Shown in pieces: positions 44,145 through 53,515 of a DNA stretch of 64,000 nucleotides. The stretch is taken from NCBI RefSeq assembly GCF_900183385.1, contig NZ_FXUT01000025.1:1-64000 (forward strand). Reading direction: 5' to 3'. The notes beneath the pieces are model-generated. The model worked only from the letters and a program-made list of their open reading frames with translations. It did not search any database and was not told the DNA's origin. A program made the translations under genes and the position numbers. This DNA comes from Listeria costaricensis. GTDB lineage: Bacteria; Bacillota; Bacilli; Lactobacillales; Listeriaceae. The first letter of the stretch is position 1, and the number at the start of each line of letters is the position of its first letter.

Positions 44145-44924
44145 TCACCTCCAGCGGCTTCTGGCTTGAATGTTCAGTTCCGTAAATGTTGTACTCGTAC
44201 CGACCGCAGCAATCACGATGGTATTATCTCCCGTATTTAAGACCGGGAAATTCAGCTCCGACAAAAGCGGGAGACCGTTTCGGAGGGTTTCTCCGTTAGA
44301 GTCAACTACTTTTGCCGTCATCAGATCGGAGTCAATAATCAATGTTTCTCCGGCGGCAAGCCGTCCAATGATCTGTAGCTCGCTGCCGTTTGTGGTTATG
44401 GAGATATACGAGTCCGTCCCGGAAGGAATTACACCCGTTAAGGAGTAGACCGGGTAGGACTCGATATTCCCAAGAGCGCGAGACGCGGTAAAGGTTCCGG
44501 TTTCCGCAAAATCAAAGGTCTCGTCTGATATGGCATAGCCATAAGGGTCTGGGCAGAAAAATTCCAGATCAAAGGTGCAGGAATTACGGACTGCCCGGTC
44601 AAAGGAGAATCCGGATGTAAGCCTTGCTTCATACACTCGTCCCGGTTCCTTGTCCAGAATGAGCTGGCAGAGGCCGTTGTCCGGATTCAGCCATTCGATA
44701 ATATCGTCCTTTTTTGAAAGAAACTGCTCGTCCGTCTTTCCCGGAGGAATGAAGCAGGAAATCAGTATCTTTCGCTCGGATACCGTTTCTCCGAAATCAA
44801 ATACACCGTGTCGTCCGGGCATGGTGATCGTGTTGTTTCTAAGATCCGGCATCCGGTATTCGTTTGTAATTCTTGTCGCAAGTCCCATAGACTGGGAGGT
44901 TGTTCCGTTAAATGAAAATCCCAT
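44145..44924 (-). CDS. Distal tail protein (Dit)
   Basis: 259 residues of the siphovirus tail component family: it joins the tail tube to the tip. The typical pattern of an N-terminal barrel with PGRHGVFDFGE and a C-terminal galectin-like part is present. It lies between tape measure and tail tip gene, as in other siphoviruses. Confidence 0.85.
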   Translation of the reverse strand: MGFSFNGTTSQSMGLATRITNEYRMPDLRNNTITMPGRHGVFDFGETVSERKILISCFIPPGKTDEQFLSKKDDIIEWLNPDNGLCQLILDKEPGRVYEARLTSGFSFDRAVRNSCTFDLEFFCPDPYGYAISDETFDFAETGTFTASRALGNIESYPVYSLTGVIPSGTDSYISITTNGSELQIIGRLAAGETLIIDSDLMTAKVVDSNGETLRNGLPLLSELNFPVLNTGDNTIVIAAVGTSTTFTELNIQARSRWR

Positions 44925-44925
44925 G

Positions 44926-47646
44926 TTACACCAGTCCTTTCGCCCTGCGTCCGGCAGTCAGCAGAGTATTGAGCTGCTGAGAAATCTTCCGGATATCGTC
45001 GTCGCTTCTGACACTCATTTCCTCAATATTGATGAGAGGCTGGTCGCCTGAAACACTGAGAGTAGCGCTGCTTACTGCATCCTGAATCATGGAGCGCAGC
45101 GAGCTCACACCGACCACAGCTTCATCACCGGCCTCACCGCCGCCAAGAAGCGTGCCGCCGCTCTGGCCGAAGATGGTCGCATCCTTTAAGATCATGCCGC
45201 CGGACATCGCCTTCTTATACCAATCCACAGAAAAGTGCGGTATGGATGGCGGGTTCAGCGAAAAGCTGCCTGTGATGGAGAAGTGCGGCAGCTTGATCTT
45301 CGGTAGGCTCCAGCTGAAGTTGAATACGCTCTTTAGCTTGTTTACGATGCCGGATACCGTGCTCCAGATGGTATTGAACACATTCGAGATGGTACTCTTG
45401 ATCCCATTTACGATATTGGACACCGTGCTCTTGATCGCATTGAAGCCATTGCTGATGCCGGACTTCATGGCATTAACCACATTCATGACTGCGCTCTTTA
45501 TACCGTTCCAAACGGAAGTGACCACGCTCTTAACGGCATTGAAAATCGTAGAGGTCGTAGTTTTGATGGCATTCCATGCGGTGGTGATGACCGTCTTTAT
45601 AGCATTCACGACAGTTTCAACAGCTGTTTTTATCGCGTTCCAAACAGTAGTAACCACGGTCTTTATCACGTTCAGGACGGTTTCGATGATCGTCTTATAG
45701 ATATTGAAATAGGTGGTCACTACAGTTTTGATTGCATTGAAAATGGTTTCAAAAAAGCTCTTGATGCCATTCCAGATCGTAGAGATAACCGTCTTTATGG
45801 CATTCATCACGGTTTCAACGGTAGTTTTTATCGTATTCCAAGCTGTGGTAAGAAAACTGCTGATTGCATTTGCCACAGTGGTGAAGGTGTTCTTTATTGC
45901 CTCCCATATACTGACGAAGAAGTCCTTGATCGCCGTCCATACAGTAATGGCAATCTCCTTGACCTTTTCCCAGAGATTGATCCAGAATTCTCTGAAGCCT
46001 TCGCAGTTGTTCCACAGGTAGATAAACGCAGCTACCAGCAGGCCGATGGCCGTTATGATCAGGCCTATCGGATTTGCCGCCATGACAGCATTCAGACCAG
46101 CCATCGCCGTTTTTACTCCGGCCATAGCAGTGGTAACAGTAGGAATAATCGTCATAATGGTACCAACAGCGGATATAACCTTACCGACGATTACAAGTAC
46201 CGGCCCGATTGCAGCAGCCACGAGCGCAATTTTCACGATCATCTGCTGCATAGGCTCTCCGAGGTTGTTCCACCATTCGGCGAGAGATTTCAGCTTGTCA
46301 GAGAGCTCTTTCAGGACAGGAGCAAGAACTGACATCAGGGAGTTGCCGACCTCTGCACCGGTTTCCTTCAGAGAGTTCATGGTCATCTGGAACTGGTCAA
46401 TCGGGTCGAGTGTCTCATTGAAGGTGTTCTCGACACTGCCTTCAAAATCTCCGAGGAAGCCAGAGAAATCCGACAGGTTGAGCTTTCCGGTCTGCACGGC
46501 ATTATAGATGGAGGCACCGGCTTTACTACCAAAAAGGTCATAGGCCGCCTGCAGCTTTTCTGCATCGCTGCCGCTTCCTTGCATGGTGGTGGAGAATTCC
46601 GCAAGCACCTGATCCAGCGTTTTGCCGTCTGCAGTCGCATTTTTCATGGCGGTCTTTAAGCCCATCATAGCGGCAGAGGTATCAAGACCGGACATTTCCA
46701 CCATGCCCATAAAGCCAGCGGCCTGCTGGGCAGTGAGTCCCATTTCCTTCAGCTGCGCGGCATTGGAGGAGAGGGCATTTGCCAGCGTGTCCATATCAAT
46801 GCCGGTGGCCTGACCGGTGGCATTTAAAGCATCCAGAAGATTATCTGCCTCGGAAGCGTCCATGCCGAAGGCGTTCATGACGGAGGATACATTGTCGATA
46901 GATGTCGAAACATCGGTATCATTGAGCTGGGCAAACTTGATGAATTTTGCCGAGAGGTCATCCAGCGCCTGCCCAGTCAGGCCGAAACGCGTGTTGACCT
47001 CGCCGACAGCAGCACCGGCAGTTTCGAAGTCCGTCGGTATCTCCGTGGCGAGGTCTTTTACGATCTGGCACATATTCTCCAGCTCATCGCCGGTAGCACC
47101 AGTTTTCTGTGCAACGATGTCAAGGCCAGCATCCACCTCGTTAAAGGCAGCAATGGAGGCAGCGCCGATGGCGACAATGGGAGCCGTTACATGCGTCGAT
47201 AGGCTCGTGCCGACATCAGATATTTTCCCGCCGACCTCCTGCAGTTTAGAGCCGGTCGCCCGGAGTGTTGCCGTGATAGAAGTATCTGTTTCCCGACACT
47301 GTTGTTCGAGGTTTTTGAGCTCGTTTTCGGTCTCTATGATCTCACGCTGCCATGCATCATATTGCTGCTGGGTGACGGTACCGTTTTTAAGTCCAGCATC
47401 CATCTGGTCTTGCACGGACTTCAGCTGTGTGAGCTTTTCCTTCGTTTCGGAGACTGCCTGTTGTAGGAGCTTCTGTTTCTGTTCGAGCAGCGCGGTATTT
47501 GTCGGGTCGAGCTTTAGGAGTTTGTTGACGTCTTTTAGCTGCGACTGAGTTGATTTGATTTCTTTGTTTACGCCGGAGAGGGCTTTGGAAAGGCCGGTCG
47601 TATCGCCGCCGATTTCCACGGTTATGCCTTTTATTCTGTCGGCCAT
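44926..47646 (-). CDS. Tape measure protein
   Basis: 906 residues. Sets tail length and passes DNA into the cell. The N-terminal third is coiled coil (LSKALSGVNKEIKSTQSQL), the centre has hydrophobic segments (IVGKVISAVG to LLVAAFIYLW, about 455-535), and a stretch of about 200 residues repeats an 11-residue unit of the type WNAIKTVVTTV. The C-terminal 100 residues are soluble. AAGGAGGT lies ahead of the ATG. Confidence 0.92.
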   Translation of the reverse strand: MADRIKGITVEIGGDTTGLSKALSGVNKEIKSTQSQLKDVNKLLKLDPTNTALLEQKQKLLQQAVSETKEKLTQLKSVQDQMDAGLKNGTVTQQQYDAWQREIIETENELKNLEQQCRETDTSITATLRATGSKLQEVGGKISDVGTSLSTHVTAPIVAIGAASIAAFNEVDAGLDIVAQKTGATGDELENMCQIVKDLATEIPTDFETAGAAVGEVNTRFGLTGQALDDLSAKFIKFAQLNDTDVSTSIDNVSSVMNAFGMDASEADNLLDALNATGQATGIDMDTLANALSSNAAQLKEMGLTAQQAAGFMGMVEMSGLDTSAAMMGLKTAMKNATADGKTLDQVLAEFSTTMQGSGSDAEKLQAAYDLFGSKAGASIYNAVQTGKLNLSDFSGFLGDFEGSVENTFNETLDPIDQFQMTMNSLKETGAEVGNSLMSVLAPVLKELSDKLKSLAEWWNNLGEPMQQMIVKIALVAAAIGPVLVIVGKVISAVGTIMTIIPTVTTAMAGVKTAMAGLNAVMAANPIGLIITAIGLLVAAFIYLWNNCEGFREFWINLWEKVKEIAITVWTAIKDFFVSIWEAIKNTFTTVANAISSFLTTAWNTIKTTVETVMNAIKTVISTIWNGIKSFFETIFNAIKTVVTTYFNIYKTIIETVLNVIKTVVTTVWNAIKTAVETVVNAIKTVITTAWNAIKTTTSTIFNAVKSVVTSVWNGIKSAVMNVVNAMKSGISNGFNAIKSTVSNIVNGIKSTISNVFNTIWSTVSGIVNKLKSVFNFSWSLPKIKLPHFSITGSFSLNPPSIPHFSVDWYKKAMSGGMILKDATIFGQSGGTLLGGGEAGDEAVVGVSSLRSMIQDAVSSATLSVSGDQPLINIEEMSVRSDDDIRKISQQLNTLLTAGRRAKGLV

Positions 47647-47664
47647 GCGGTGACCTCCTTCCTG

Positions 47665-48203
47665 TTAAAATCGATCCATCTGCTCCTGTGTCGCGAGCGC
47701 AGGATAGTTGTAATCGTCGTTGCTCATTTCTGCATACATGTCATTGACAGTCCCGATAGTGAGCAGGTCGAGCTCCGAGATGGAAAGCCCGATCTGCACA
47801 CACCGGAGTAAAAAGAGCGGGGTTGTCATTTCCCGCTCTGTCGGATGATGTTTTTTTTAGATTCCACCTGCTGTTCCACATTGAGTCCCCACAGCTCGAT
47901 GATCTGAGGCAGGATTTCATAAATGGAGAAGGTGTTGAACTGGTCGAGCCAGTCCTCCGGAGTATCCGGGACATCAGGATTCTGATGCTTTGCCATCAGC
48001 CATGCGATATTCTCAAAAAGCTCCAGACTGAAAGTGTCCAGATTGGAGCTTTCTGCGTCGCTTTCATCGATGCCTTTCTGCAGCTCGTTTAAATCCTTGT
48101 AAATATCCCTGTGGAACTTATTTCTGTAAAGGCGAGGAATGGCGGCTGAGGCGCGGAACTGCACCTCTTTGCCGTCAACTTCGATTGTTTTTGTTACTGC
48201 CAT
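47665..48203 (-). CDS. Tail assembly chaperone, -1 frameshift product (gpGT type)
   Basis: Made when ribosomes slip at A AAA AAC near the end of the gpG-type gene. In the -1 frame the reading continues from 47850 to the stop at 47667-47665 for 61 codons (HHPTEREMTTPLFLLRC to EQMDRF). The extension has the acidic, helical look of gpT-type tails (IGLSISELDLLTIG). It explains the otherwise empty stretch between the gpG gene and the tape measure. Not an independent gene. Confidence 0.8.
47826..48203 (-). CDS. Tail assembly chaperone (gpG type)
   Basis: 125 residues, located between the major tail protein and the tape measure as in nearly all siphoviruses. KRTIEVDGK-like start (TKTIEVDGKEVQF), LYRNKFHRDIYKDL and NIAWLMAKH are typical of this family. 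It ends ESKKNIIRQSGK; the two Lys codons and Asn codon contain the slippery site. Confidence 0.85.
   Translation of the reverse strand: MAVTKTIEVDGKEVQFRASAAIPRLYRNKFHRDIYKDLNELQKGIDESDAESSNLDTFSLELFENIAWLMAKHQNPDVPDTPEDWLDQFNTFSIYEILPQIIELWGLNVEQQVESKKNIIRQSGK
47850..47856 (-). other. Programmed -1 frameshift site A AAA AAC
   Basis: On the - strand the zero-frame codons are AAA AAA AAC within eight A residues; the last seven bases form an X-XXY-YYZ heptamer. The 0 frame stops 24 bases after it (47826), while the -1 frame stays open for 61 codons. Confidence 0.8.
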
Positions 48204-48214
48204 ATCGCGCCTCC

Positions 48215-48799
48215 TTATTCACCGCTACTTACTGAAGCACTCGGCTCATATACAGAGCTGTACCAAGCGTCGTAAACAGCACTTGTAGTGTTCGTACCAG
48301 TTTTGACCTTCACAATGCCGGAAGGGAGCGGAGAAGCTGTGATGGAGAGCGTCTCAGTCTGCACCTCGGTAGAGTCCTCCTTGGTGCTGCCGGTGACGGA
48401 AGGACGGGTCGCGCTGCAGTAATACATGCAGTGACGGATCTTTCTCTGGTCGCCGGAAAACTCAAAGAGCAGCGCAAAATGCTCCGGCTCTACATCCTTG
48501 TTCTCAACAATGACGCCGTTTGCATCCTCAGTCTCGTGCATGACATCCGTAAGAAAGCTCTCCGGGATCAGCGCCAGTTCAAAGTCGCCGGAATAGCCGT
48601 TGTTGTTTGAAACCATGTAATATACGGAGTCGTCCGCATAGAATGGATCATTATCTCCCTCAGCATCCAGCGAAAGGGATACGGCACCGGGCATTGCTAC
48701 GGGTGTACCAAAGGTGACAGTGCCGTCAGCGGCAAGCGTAGCAATGGCGTAGTGGCAGTTTTTAAGGCCGAACTTGACCTTGTTACTCGTGTTAGGCAT
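48215..48799 (-). CDS. Major tail tube protein
   Basis: 194 residues from ATG 48799, with GGAGG ahead. The start PNTSNKVKFGLKNCHYA, the DNDPFYADDSVYY segment and the C-terminal Ig-like tail (about 150-194, PLPSGIVKVKTG) fit the phi13-type major tail protein family. Followed by the tail chaperone. Confidence 0.88.
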   Translation of the reverse strand: MPNTSNKVKFGLKNCHYAIATLAADGTVTFGTPVAMPGAVSLSLDAEGDNDPFYADDSVYYMVSNNNGYSGDFELALIPESFLTDVMHETEDANGVIVENKDVEPEHFALLFEFSGDQRKIRHCMYYCSATRPSVTGSTKEDSTEVQTETLSITASPLPSGIVKVKTGTNTTSAVYDAWYSSVYEPSASVSSGE

Positions 48800-48804
48800 A
48801 GTTT

Positions 48805-49131
48805 TTAACCTCCTATGATCTGTGTTTGATATAAGACCTCGTACAACTTCTCCGACTCGATCCATACCTCAGATTTCTCATAAGGCAGGTCGTGGGCGAT
48901 TAAGATGTCCTCGATCTGGGTTTCTGTTTCCGGGTCTTTTACGTCCGTGTATAATTCGATGTTCAGTTCATCAATTTTTTTGAACACGGTGTCATCCGCG
49001 AACATATTGTCAGAGCCCGGATAAAGAAAAACGAGGAAGGGTGGGTCTGGTGACTCGCCTTCGGCAAAATGGTCGTAGGCAAGCGGCAGACCGGCTTCCT
49101 CTAACATGGTGATTACATCGTCGTATGTCAT
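48805..49131 (-). CDS. Tail terminator/neck protein
   Basis: 108 residues. By position, between an HK97 gp10-like protein and the major tail protein, and by the pattern PFLVFLYPGSDNMFADD, it fits the small neck or tail-terminator proteins of siphoviruses. It overlaps the preceding gene by 4 nt. Confidence 0.65.
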   Translation of the reverse strand: MTYDDVITMLEEAGLPLAYDHFAEGESPDPPFLVFLYPGSDNMFADDTVFKKIDELNIELYTDVKDPETETQIEDILIAHDLPYEKSEVWIESEKLYEVLYQTQIIGG

Positions 49132-49514
49132 GATCCACCTCCCAGCTTCTGCCTGATGGTATTGACGAGCTTTTCGTTTCCGCGCTCCTCGGCTGAGGCG
49201 ATATGAGGCTGTGCCGGAACACGTCCGCCGCCTCGTTTCACATGTCCATGCTCCAGAAGGTGTGCCAGCTGATAGCGGTTCCTCGAATGCACTACAAGGT
49301 CAATGCTCTGTGAATCCTCATGCATATTCTTGACTGACCAGCTTTTCTTGTATTTACCGGTATCAACCGGAGCGCCTGCCTGAATATCCTTACGGACGGA
49401 AGCAGCAGTTTCTTTCACAGCGGCCTTCATGTCATCTGTGGCGAGCTTTGAATATTTTTCGAGTTCCTCCATAATGGCGTCGCCCATCTCGTTTATTGAT
49501 ACATTTCTACTCAT
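49128..49514 (-). CDS. HK97 gp10-like head-tail protein
   Basis: 128 residues with the gp10-family pattern: helical N-terminus, APVDTGKYKKSW in the middle and LEHGH near 93. It connects capsid and tail. Overlaps of 4 nt on both sides. Confidence 0.82.
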   Translation of the reverse strand: MSRNVSINEMGDAIMEELEKYSKLATDDMKAAVKETAASVRKDIQAGAPVDTGKYKKSWSVKNMHEDSQSIDLVVHSRNRYQLAHLLEHGHVKRGGGRVPAQPHIASAEERGNEKLVNTIRQKLGGGS

Positions 49515-49843
49515 GCGTTCTTCTCCAGCTTGCAGTTGAATTTCAGGCTGTTATGCTTATAGCCCATCGGATTCACATAGGTGATGTTGTAGGTGCGGCC
49601 TTCCGCGATGATCCGGTATTTTGTCGATTCCACATCCGCAAGCTCAGAGCAGTAGCGGCAGGTGAAGTCCAGCGATTCCTCCGGATTGATGACTACACCG
49701 GAAGATTCGGAACCGGAGCTCGTGCCGACAGTCGCCCAGCAGGAAAAATAATCCGCCCAGCCGGTTTTGTGGTTTCCGTATTTGTCGACGATGACCGTAT
49801 TTTTCTGGAAAGTGACGCGCACCCTCATAGCTGCTATATTCAT
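49511..49843 (-). CDS. Head closure / head-tail joining protein
   Basis: 110 residues of the phage head-tail joining family (SPP1 gp16-like): beta-rich, with RVRVTFQK near the start and the YRIIAEGRTYNI segment. Overlaps the connector gene by 4 nt. Confidence 0.8.
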   Translation of the reverse strand: MNIAAMRVRVTFQKNTVIVDKYGNHKTGWADYFSCWATVGTSSGSESSGVVINPEESLDFTCRYCSELADVESTKYRIIAEGRTYNITYVNPMGYKHNSLKFNCKLEKNA

Positions 49844-50175
49844 GAAAACGCTCCTTCCCGTATTGCAAAAAGAAGTGAGCGTAGTGTCATGGTAAGAGCA
49901 TGGTGATCGGCTTCCTCCCTGTGCTCAAAGAGATAGGCACAGGTATAGAGGATAGCGACCTTCATGGTTTCCCGGATTGCAGACAGCTCCGCTTCGGTAT
50001 ATTCATCAGAAGAAGCAGCATCGGAGTCGATCACTTCCCACTGATCATCCGTAAGTCTTGCAATATCAATACATAAGCGAATTGCGGAGGCCAAGAGGAT
50101 ACCGACCGTGGCATCCTCATCCGACGAATCTACGCGCAGATAGGCCTTCGCATCTTCAGTTGAAATCAAAGCCAC
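49840..50175 (-). CDS. Head-tail connector, gp6-like
   Basis: 111 residues. The start ISTEDAKAYLRVDSSDEDATVG is typical of the gp6-like DNA-packaging connector family; the rest is helical. It forms the ring between portal and tail and follows the capsid gene. Confidence 0.85.
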   Translation of the reverse strand: MALISTEDAKAYLRVDSSDEDATVGILLASAIRLCIDIARLTDDQWEVIDSDAASSDEYTEAELSAIRETMKVAILYTCAYLFEHREEADHHALTMTLRSLLFAIREGAFS

Positions 50176-50194
50176 GGTCGTTCACCTCCTTGCC

Positions 50195-51430
50195 TTAAGA
50201 ACCGGAAGTTGCCTTCATGTCAAGAATCTTGATGCCTTCGGAAAGGATCAGCTTGCCGTCAACACGTTCCGTGCAGGTAAAGCCGACCTGACCGTTGGTA
50301 GCGTAAAGCTCGTTGAGGCGCTTGATTGTGCGACCGGCTCTATCAGCGATCCAGTAGCAGGAGAAGTCGCCGAATGCGATGGCTCTTGCACCTGCGGCCA
50401 TTGTAGGTACCTTCGGAGAGGTGTAGAGCGGATAGCCAAGCAGTCTATCAGGCTCTCCGGCAGTAAGAGCAGGCTGCCATACATAGACGCCGTTCAGATC
50501 CTTGAGCTTTCTGATAGCTGCGACAGTGGCATCATTCATGAGGAACTTCGCCTTGCTGCGATACGGTGCCTTGAGAGAGTACACAAGGCTGATCAGCTCA
50601 TCGGCGGTAATTGCCGTAGCGGAAGCTGCGGTTACGCCGGAAGGAGCACCACCAGCGGCAGAAGGAATGAACAGGCCAGTAGGTCTGTCGATAGCCGTCT
50701 GGCCGGTCTGCACAGCACCGTTGATGAAGGCATCTTCTTCAGCTTCACCGAAGGCGCGACCGAATTCCTCAGAGATGTAGCCTTCGATATCAAAGAAGCT
50801 GTCGGAAAGCAGCTCGTCGGACACCTTGATGAGGTCAGTCAGCTTAAAAGCGTCAATGCTGGTCTGCGCGAAGGTCGGATTGCTCTCGGTGTAGGCACCG
50901 TTCTCGGCAGTCCACGCCGCCTGCGTGTGACCATTTGCCACAGGGATCTTGCGCTCGTTCTGTGTGGTAATGACCTTGCAGCCGATAGTACGCATGATAT
51001 TGTTTTCGTTGAGCGCCTGAACAAGGGTGTGCTCGAATTCAATCGGAACAAGGTATCCGCCGTTTGCATCGGTTCCTTCCTCAAGTACATCGCGGATTGC
51101 GGGATTGCCGGGATGACGGATGTTGTCCCAGAAGGCCTTTTTATAGGCTGCAGAAGCTCTGCCGGGCTTATCTTCCGGTTCATCCTTTACACCGGGCTTT
51201 CCGGTGAGCGGAGTAGAAGTCGGTGCGCTCATCATCTTGTCGATCTGCTCCTGACGCTGCAGGCGCTCGATATCCTTGGTGAGGTCGGTGACTTCCTTTT
51301 CCATCTTGTCGTAGGTTGCAGCATCCTCCGCAGAAACCATGCCGCCGTTCTGAGAGTGGCTATTAAGAAACGCCTTAGCGGCCTCCCATGCCTTCGCTCT
51401 CTTGTCCATGAGTTCCATAATCTGAGTCAT
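50195..51430 (-). CDS. Major capsid protein, HK97 fold
   Basis: 411 residues. The first 110 are a coiled-coil delta/scaffold domain likely removed by the adjacent protease; the rest shows the HK97 capsid pattern (GGYLVPIEFEHTL, WTAENGAYTESNPTF, GVYVWQPAL, LGYPLYTS). AGGAGG precedes the ATG. Confidence 0.93.
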   Translation of the reverse strand: MTQIMELMDKRAKAWEAAKAFLNSHSQNGGMVSAEDAATYDKMEKEVTDLTKDIERLQRQEQIDKMMSAPTSTPLTGKPGVKDEPEDKPGRASAAYKKAFWDNIRHPGNPAIRDVLEEGTDANGGYLVPIEFEHTLVQALNENNIMRTIGCKVITTQNERKIPVANGHTQAAWTAENGAYTESNPTFAQTSIDAFKLTDLIKVSDELLSDSFFDIEGYISEEFGRAFGEAEEDAFINGAVQTGQTAIDRPTGLFIPSAAGGAPSGVTAASATAITADELISLVYSLKAPYRSKAKFLMNDATVAAIRKLKDLNGVYVWQPALTAGEPDRLLGYPLYTSPKVPTMAAGARAIAFGDFSCYWIADRAGRTIKRLNELYATNGQVGFTCTERVDGKLILSEGIKILDMKATSGS

Positions 51431-51445
51431 AATAAAAATCCTCCT

Positions 51446-52174
51446 TTAATGTGCGAGAAGCGAAAGGCGCTTCTCAAGATCGGTTACTGGTACCATGTGT
51501 TTATTTGCTTCCGGCTTTTTCTTGGGAATCAGTCGGGAAAGCAGCGAATCGGTGACGGCCTTGCGGGAGAAAAGCATCTCCGCGTCAGCCGTATCCTCCG
51601 GGACAGATTTTTCTCCATCCCTGAACAGAATCTCGTCAGCAAAGCCAAGCTTCACGGCTTCCTTGGCGTTCATCCATGTCTCGGCATCCATGAGCTGTGA
51701 AATCTTGTGACGGGAGAGCCCGGACTTGATTTCGTAGGCATTCATGATGGATTCCTTGACTTCGTTTAACATGTCGATGGCTTTCTGCATTTCCTCGGTA
51801 TCACCGATGGCGATGGTTGCAGGGTTGTGTACCATCATCATGGCCACGGGACTCATGCAGACCTTTGTTCCGGCCATAGCGATAACCGATGCCGCCGAAG
51901 CAGCAAGAGCATCAATCTTGACCGTCACATCATGTGGGTAATCCATCAGCATGTTGTAGATCTGTGCAGCAGCAAAAACATCACCGCCCGGAGAGTTGAT
52001 CCAGAGGGTGATGTTTCCATCGCCTGCATGCAGTTCATCACTAAATAGCTTGGGTGTTACTTCGTCGCCGAACCATGTCTCATCGGAAATTTCCCCGTCG
52101 AGGTAGAGCGTTCGGTCGGAGCCAAAGCTGTCCGGCTCCTCGTTTCGCACCCAGTTCCAAAACTTTCTGGTCAT
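51446..52174 (-). CDS. ClpP-like head maturation protease
   Basis: 242 residues. Serine protease fold with Ser96 (AASAASVIAM) and His116 (MMMVHNPA), the INSPGGDV oxyanion segment and a likely Asp near 163. Matures the capsid. It overlaps the portal gene by 4 nt. Confidence 0.92.
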   Translation of the reverse strand: MTRKFWNWVRNEEPDSFGSDRTLYLDGEISDETWFGDEVTPKLFSDELHAGDGNITLWINSPGGDVFAAAQIYNMLMDYPHDVTVKIDALAASAASVIAMAGTKVCMSPVAMMMVHNPATIAIGDTEEMQKAIDMLNEVKESIMNAYEIKSGLSRHKISQLMDAETWMNAKEAVKLGFADEILFRDGEKSVPEDTADAEMLFSRKAVTDSLLSRLIPKKKPEANKHMVPVTDLEKRLSLLAH

Positions 52175-53499
52175 AGTGCCTCCTTCTTTCTGAACCGGGT
52201 GCGCCCGTCTTCGGGTTCCGGTTCGGTTTGTGTTTCCTTCGTTTCATCAGCTTCCTCCTGCGTCTGTGCTGAGGCCGCAAAGATACCCGCGTCCTTAAGC
52301 TTGGTCATATTGCCATTGATCAGGTACAGGTCGCCGCCTTCCTCCTCCGGAATACGGTCGAGGTTTTCAAGCTCCCTGATATCGTTAGCGGACATCCAGC
52401 CGTTCTGACGTCCGACCGCATAACCGTTCATGCGGCTCTGGTAGTCACCTCTGAGAAGCCCGTCCACGTTGAATTTGAAGAAGTAGTCCTTCTTTTCATC
52501 CGGAGAGAGCAGGGCTCTCTGCATGGACTGTTCCCAGCGGCATACCCACGGGTCGAGCGTGTATTTCACGAATTCCAGCGACTGTTGCTCGATATTTGAG
52601 AAGCTCGATTTCTCAAGGTCTCCGATCATGTGAGGCGGGATGCGGAAGATACGTGCGATTTCATTAATCTGGAACTTTCGTGTCTCTAAAAACTGCGCTT
52701 GTTCCGGTGAGATGGAGATAGGCGTATATTTCATGCCTTCCTCCAGCACAGCCACCTTGTTTGCATTAGAGCTGCCGCCGAAAGCAGAGTTCCAGCTTTC
52801 TCTTACACGCTCTGGATCTTTTACCACACCGGGATGCTCCAAGATGCCGCCGGGAGTCGCGCCGTTTGCAAAAAACTTAGCGCCGTATTCTTCACAGGCT
52901 ATTGCCATACCGATGGCATTCTTAGCCATTGCAATTGGGCTGTAGCCCACAAGGCCGTCAAAGCCAAGACCGGGAACGTGCAGCACGTCGGACGGCTGGA
53001 GTCTTACACGGCTGCCATTCATCGTGTGCGCCTCATCCTGTGATGTTTGGTATTCGTAATAAAGCTCTCCGTTTTCATCACGGTTGACCGTCATACGATT
53101 TGGCATCAAAGGATAGAGCGCGACTACTTCGCCTTTGCCGTTCCGAATGATCTGCGCGTAGGCGTTTCCCCACAGGAGTAGGTGCGTCATCAATGTTTCC
53201 CGGAATACAAAGGATGTCATTTCCGGATTTGGCTCATCGTGAAGCAGGAAGTATAGCGGGTGATTTTTCGCTTTTTCCTTGCTGCCGCCTTCGCCGTATC
53301 GATAGAGGTGAATCGGCAGTCCTGCAATCGCCTCGGACAGAATCCTCACGCAGGAGTAGACCGCCGTCATCTGCATGGCGGAGCGCTCCGTTACAGCCTT
53401 GCCGGAGGTCGTGCCGCCGAAGAAGAAGCGGTAGGAACTTCCGGTTGTTGAATTGGTAGGCTTATCTCTTGAACGAAACAGTCCTGAAAATATGCTCAT
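52171..53499 (-). CDS. Portal protein, HK97 family
   Basis: 442 residues from ATG 53499 (AGGTGAT ahead): MSIFSGLFRSR, then MTAVYSCVRILSEAIAGLP, FRETLMTHLLLWGNAYA, FRIPPHMIGDLEKSSFSNIEQQ. Forms the DNA entry ring. The C-terminal 40 residues are a charged tail rich in Glu and Thr. A longer reading from 53739 would lie inside terL and is rejected. Confidence 0.93.
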   Translation of the reverse strand: MSIFSGLFRSRDKPTNSTTGSSYRFFFGGTTSGKAVTERSAMQMTAVYSCVRILSEAIAGLPIHLYRYGEGGSKEKAKNHPLYFLLHDEPNPEMTSFVFRETLMTHLLLWGNAYAQIIRNGKGEVVALYPLMPNRMTVNRDENGELYYEYQTSQDEAHTMNGSRVRLQPSDVLHVPGLGFDGLVGYSPIAMAKNAIGMAIACEEYGAKFFANGATPGGILEHPGVVKDPERVRESWNSAFGGSSNANKVAVLEEGMKYTPISISPEQAQFLETRKFQINEIARIFRIPPHMIGDLEKSSFSNIEQQSLEFVKYTLDPWVCRWEQSMQRALLSPDEKKDYFFKFNVDGLLRGDYQSRMNGYAVGRQNGWMSANDIRELENLDRIPEEEGGDLYLINGNMTKLKDAGIFAASAQTQEEADETKETQTEPEPEDGRTRFRKKEAL

Positions 53500-53515
53500 A
53501 TTGATCACCTGCCTT

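Noticed and set aside
45340-46000. CRISPR-like periodic repeats
   Set aside because: The 33-nt period is degenerate and codes for the 11-residue repeats of the tape measure protein.
46817-47548. Ser-rich open frame on the + strand
   Set aside because: Low-complexity shadow of the tape measure gene.
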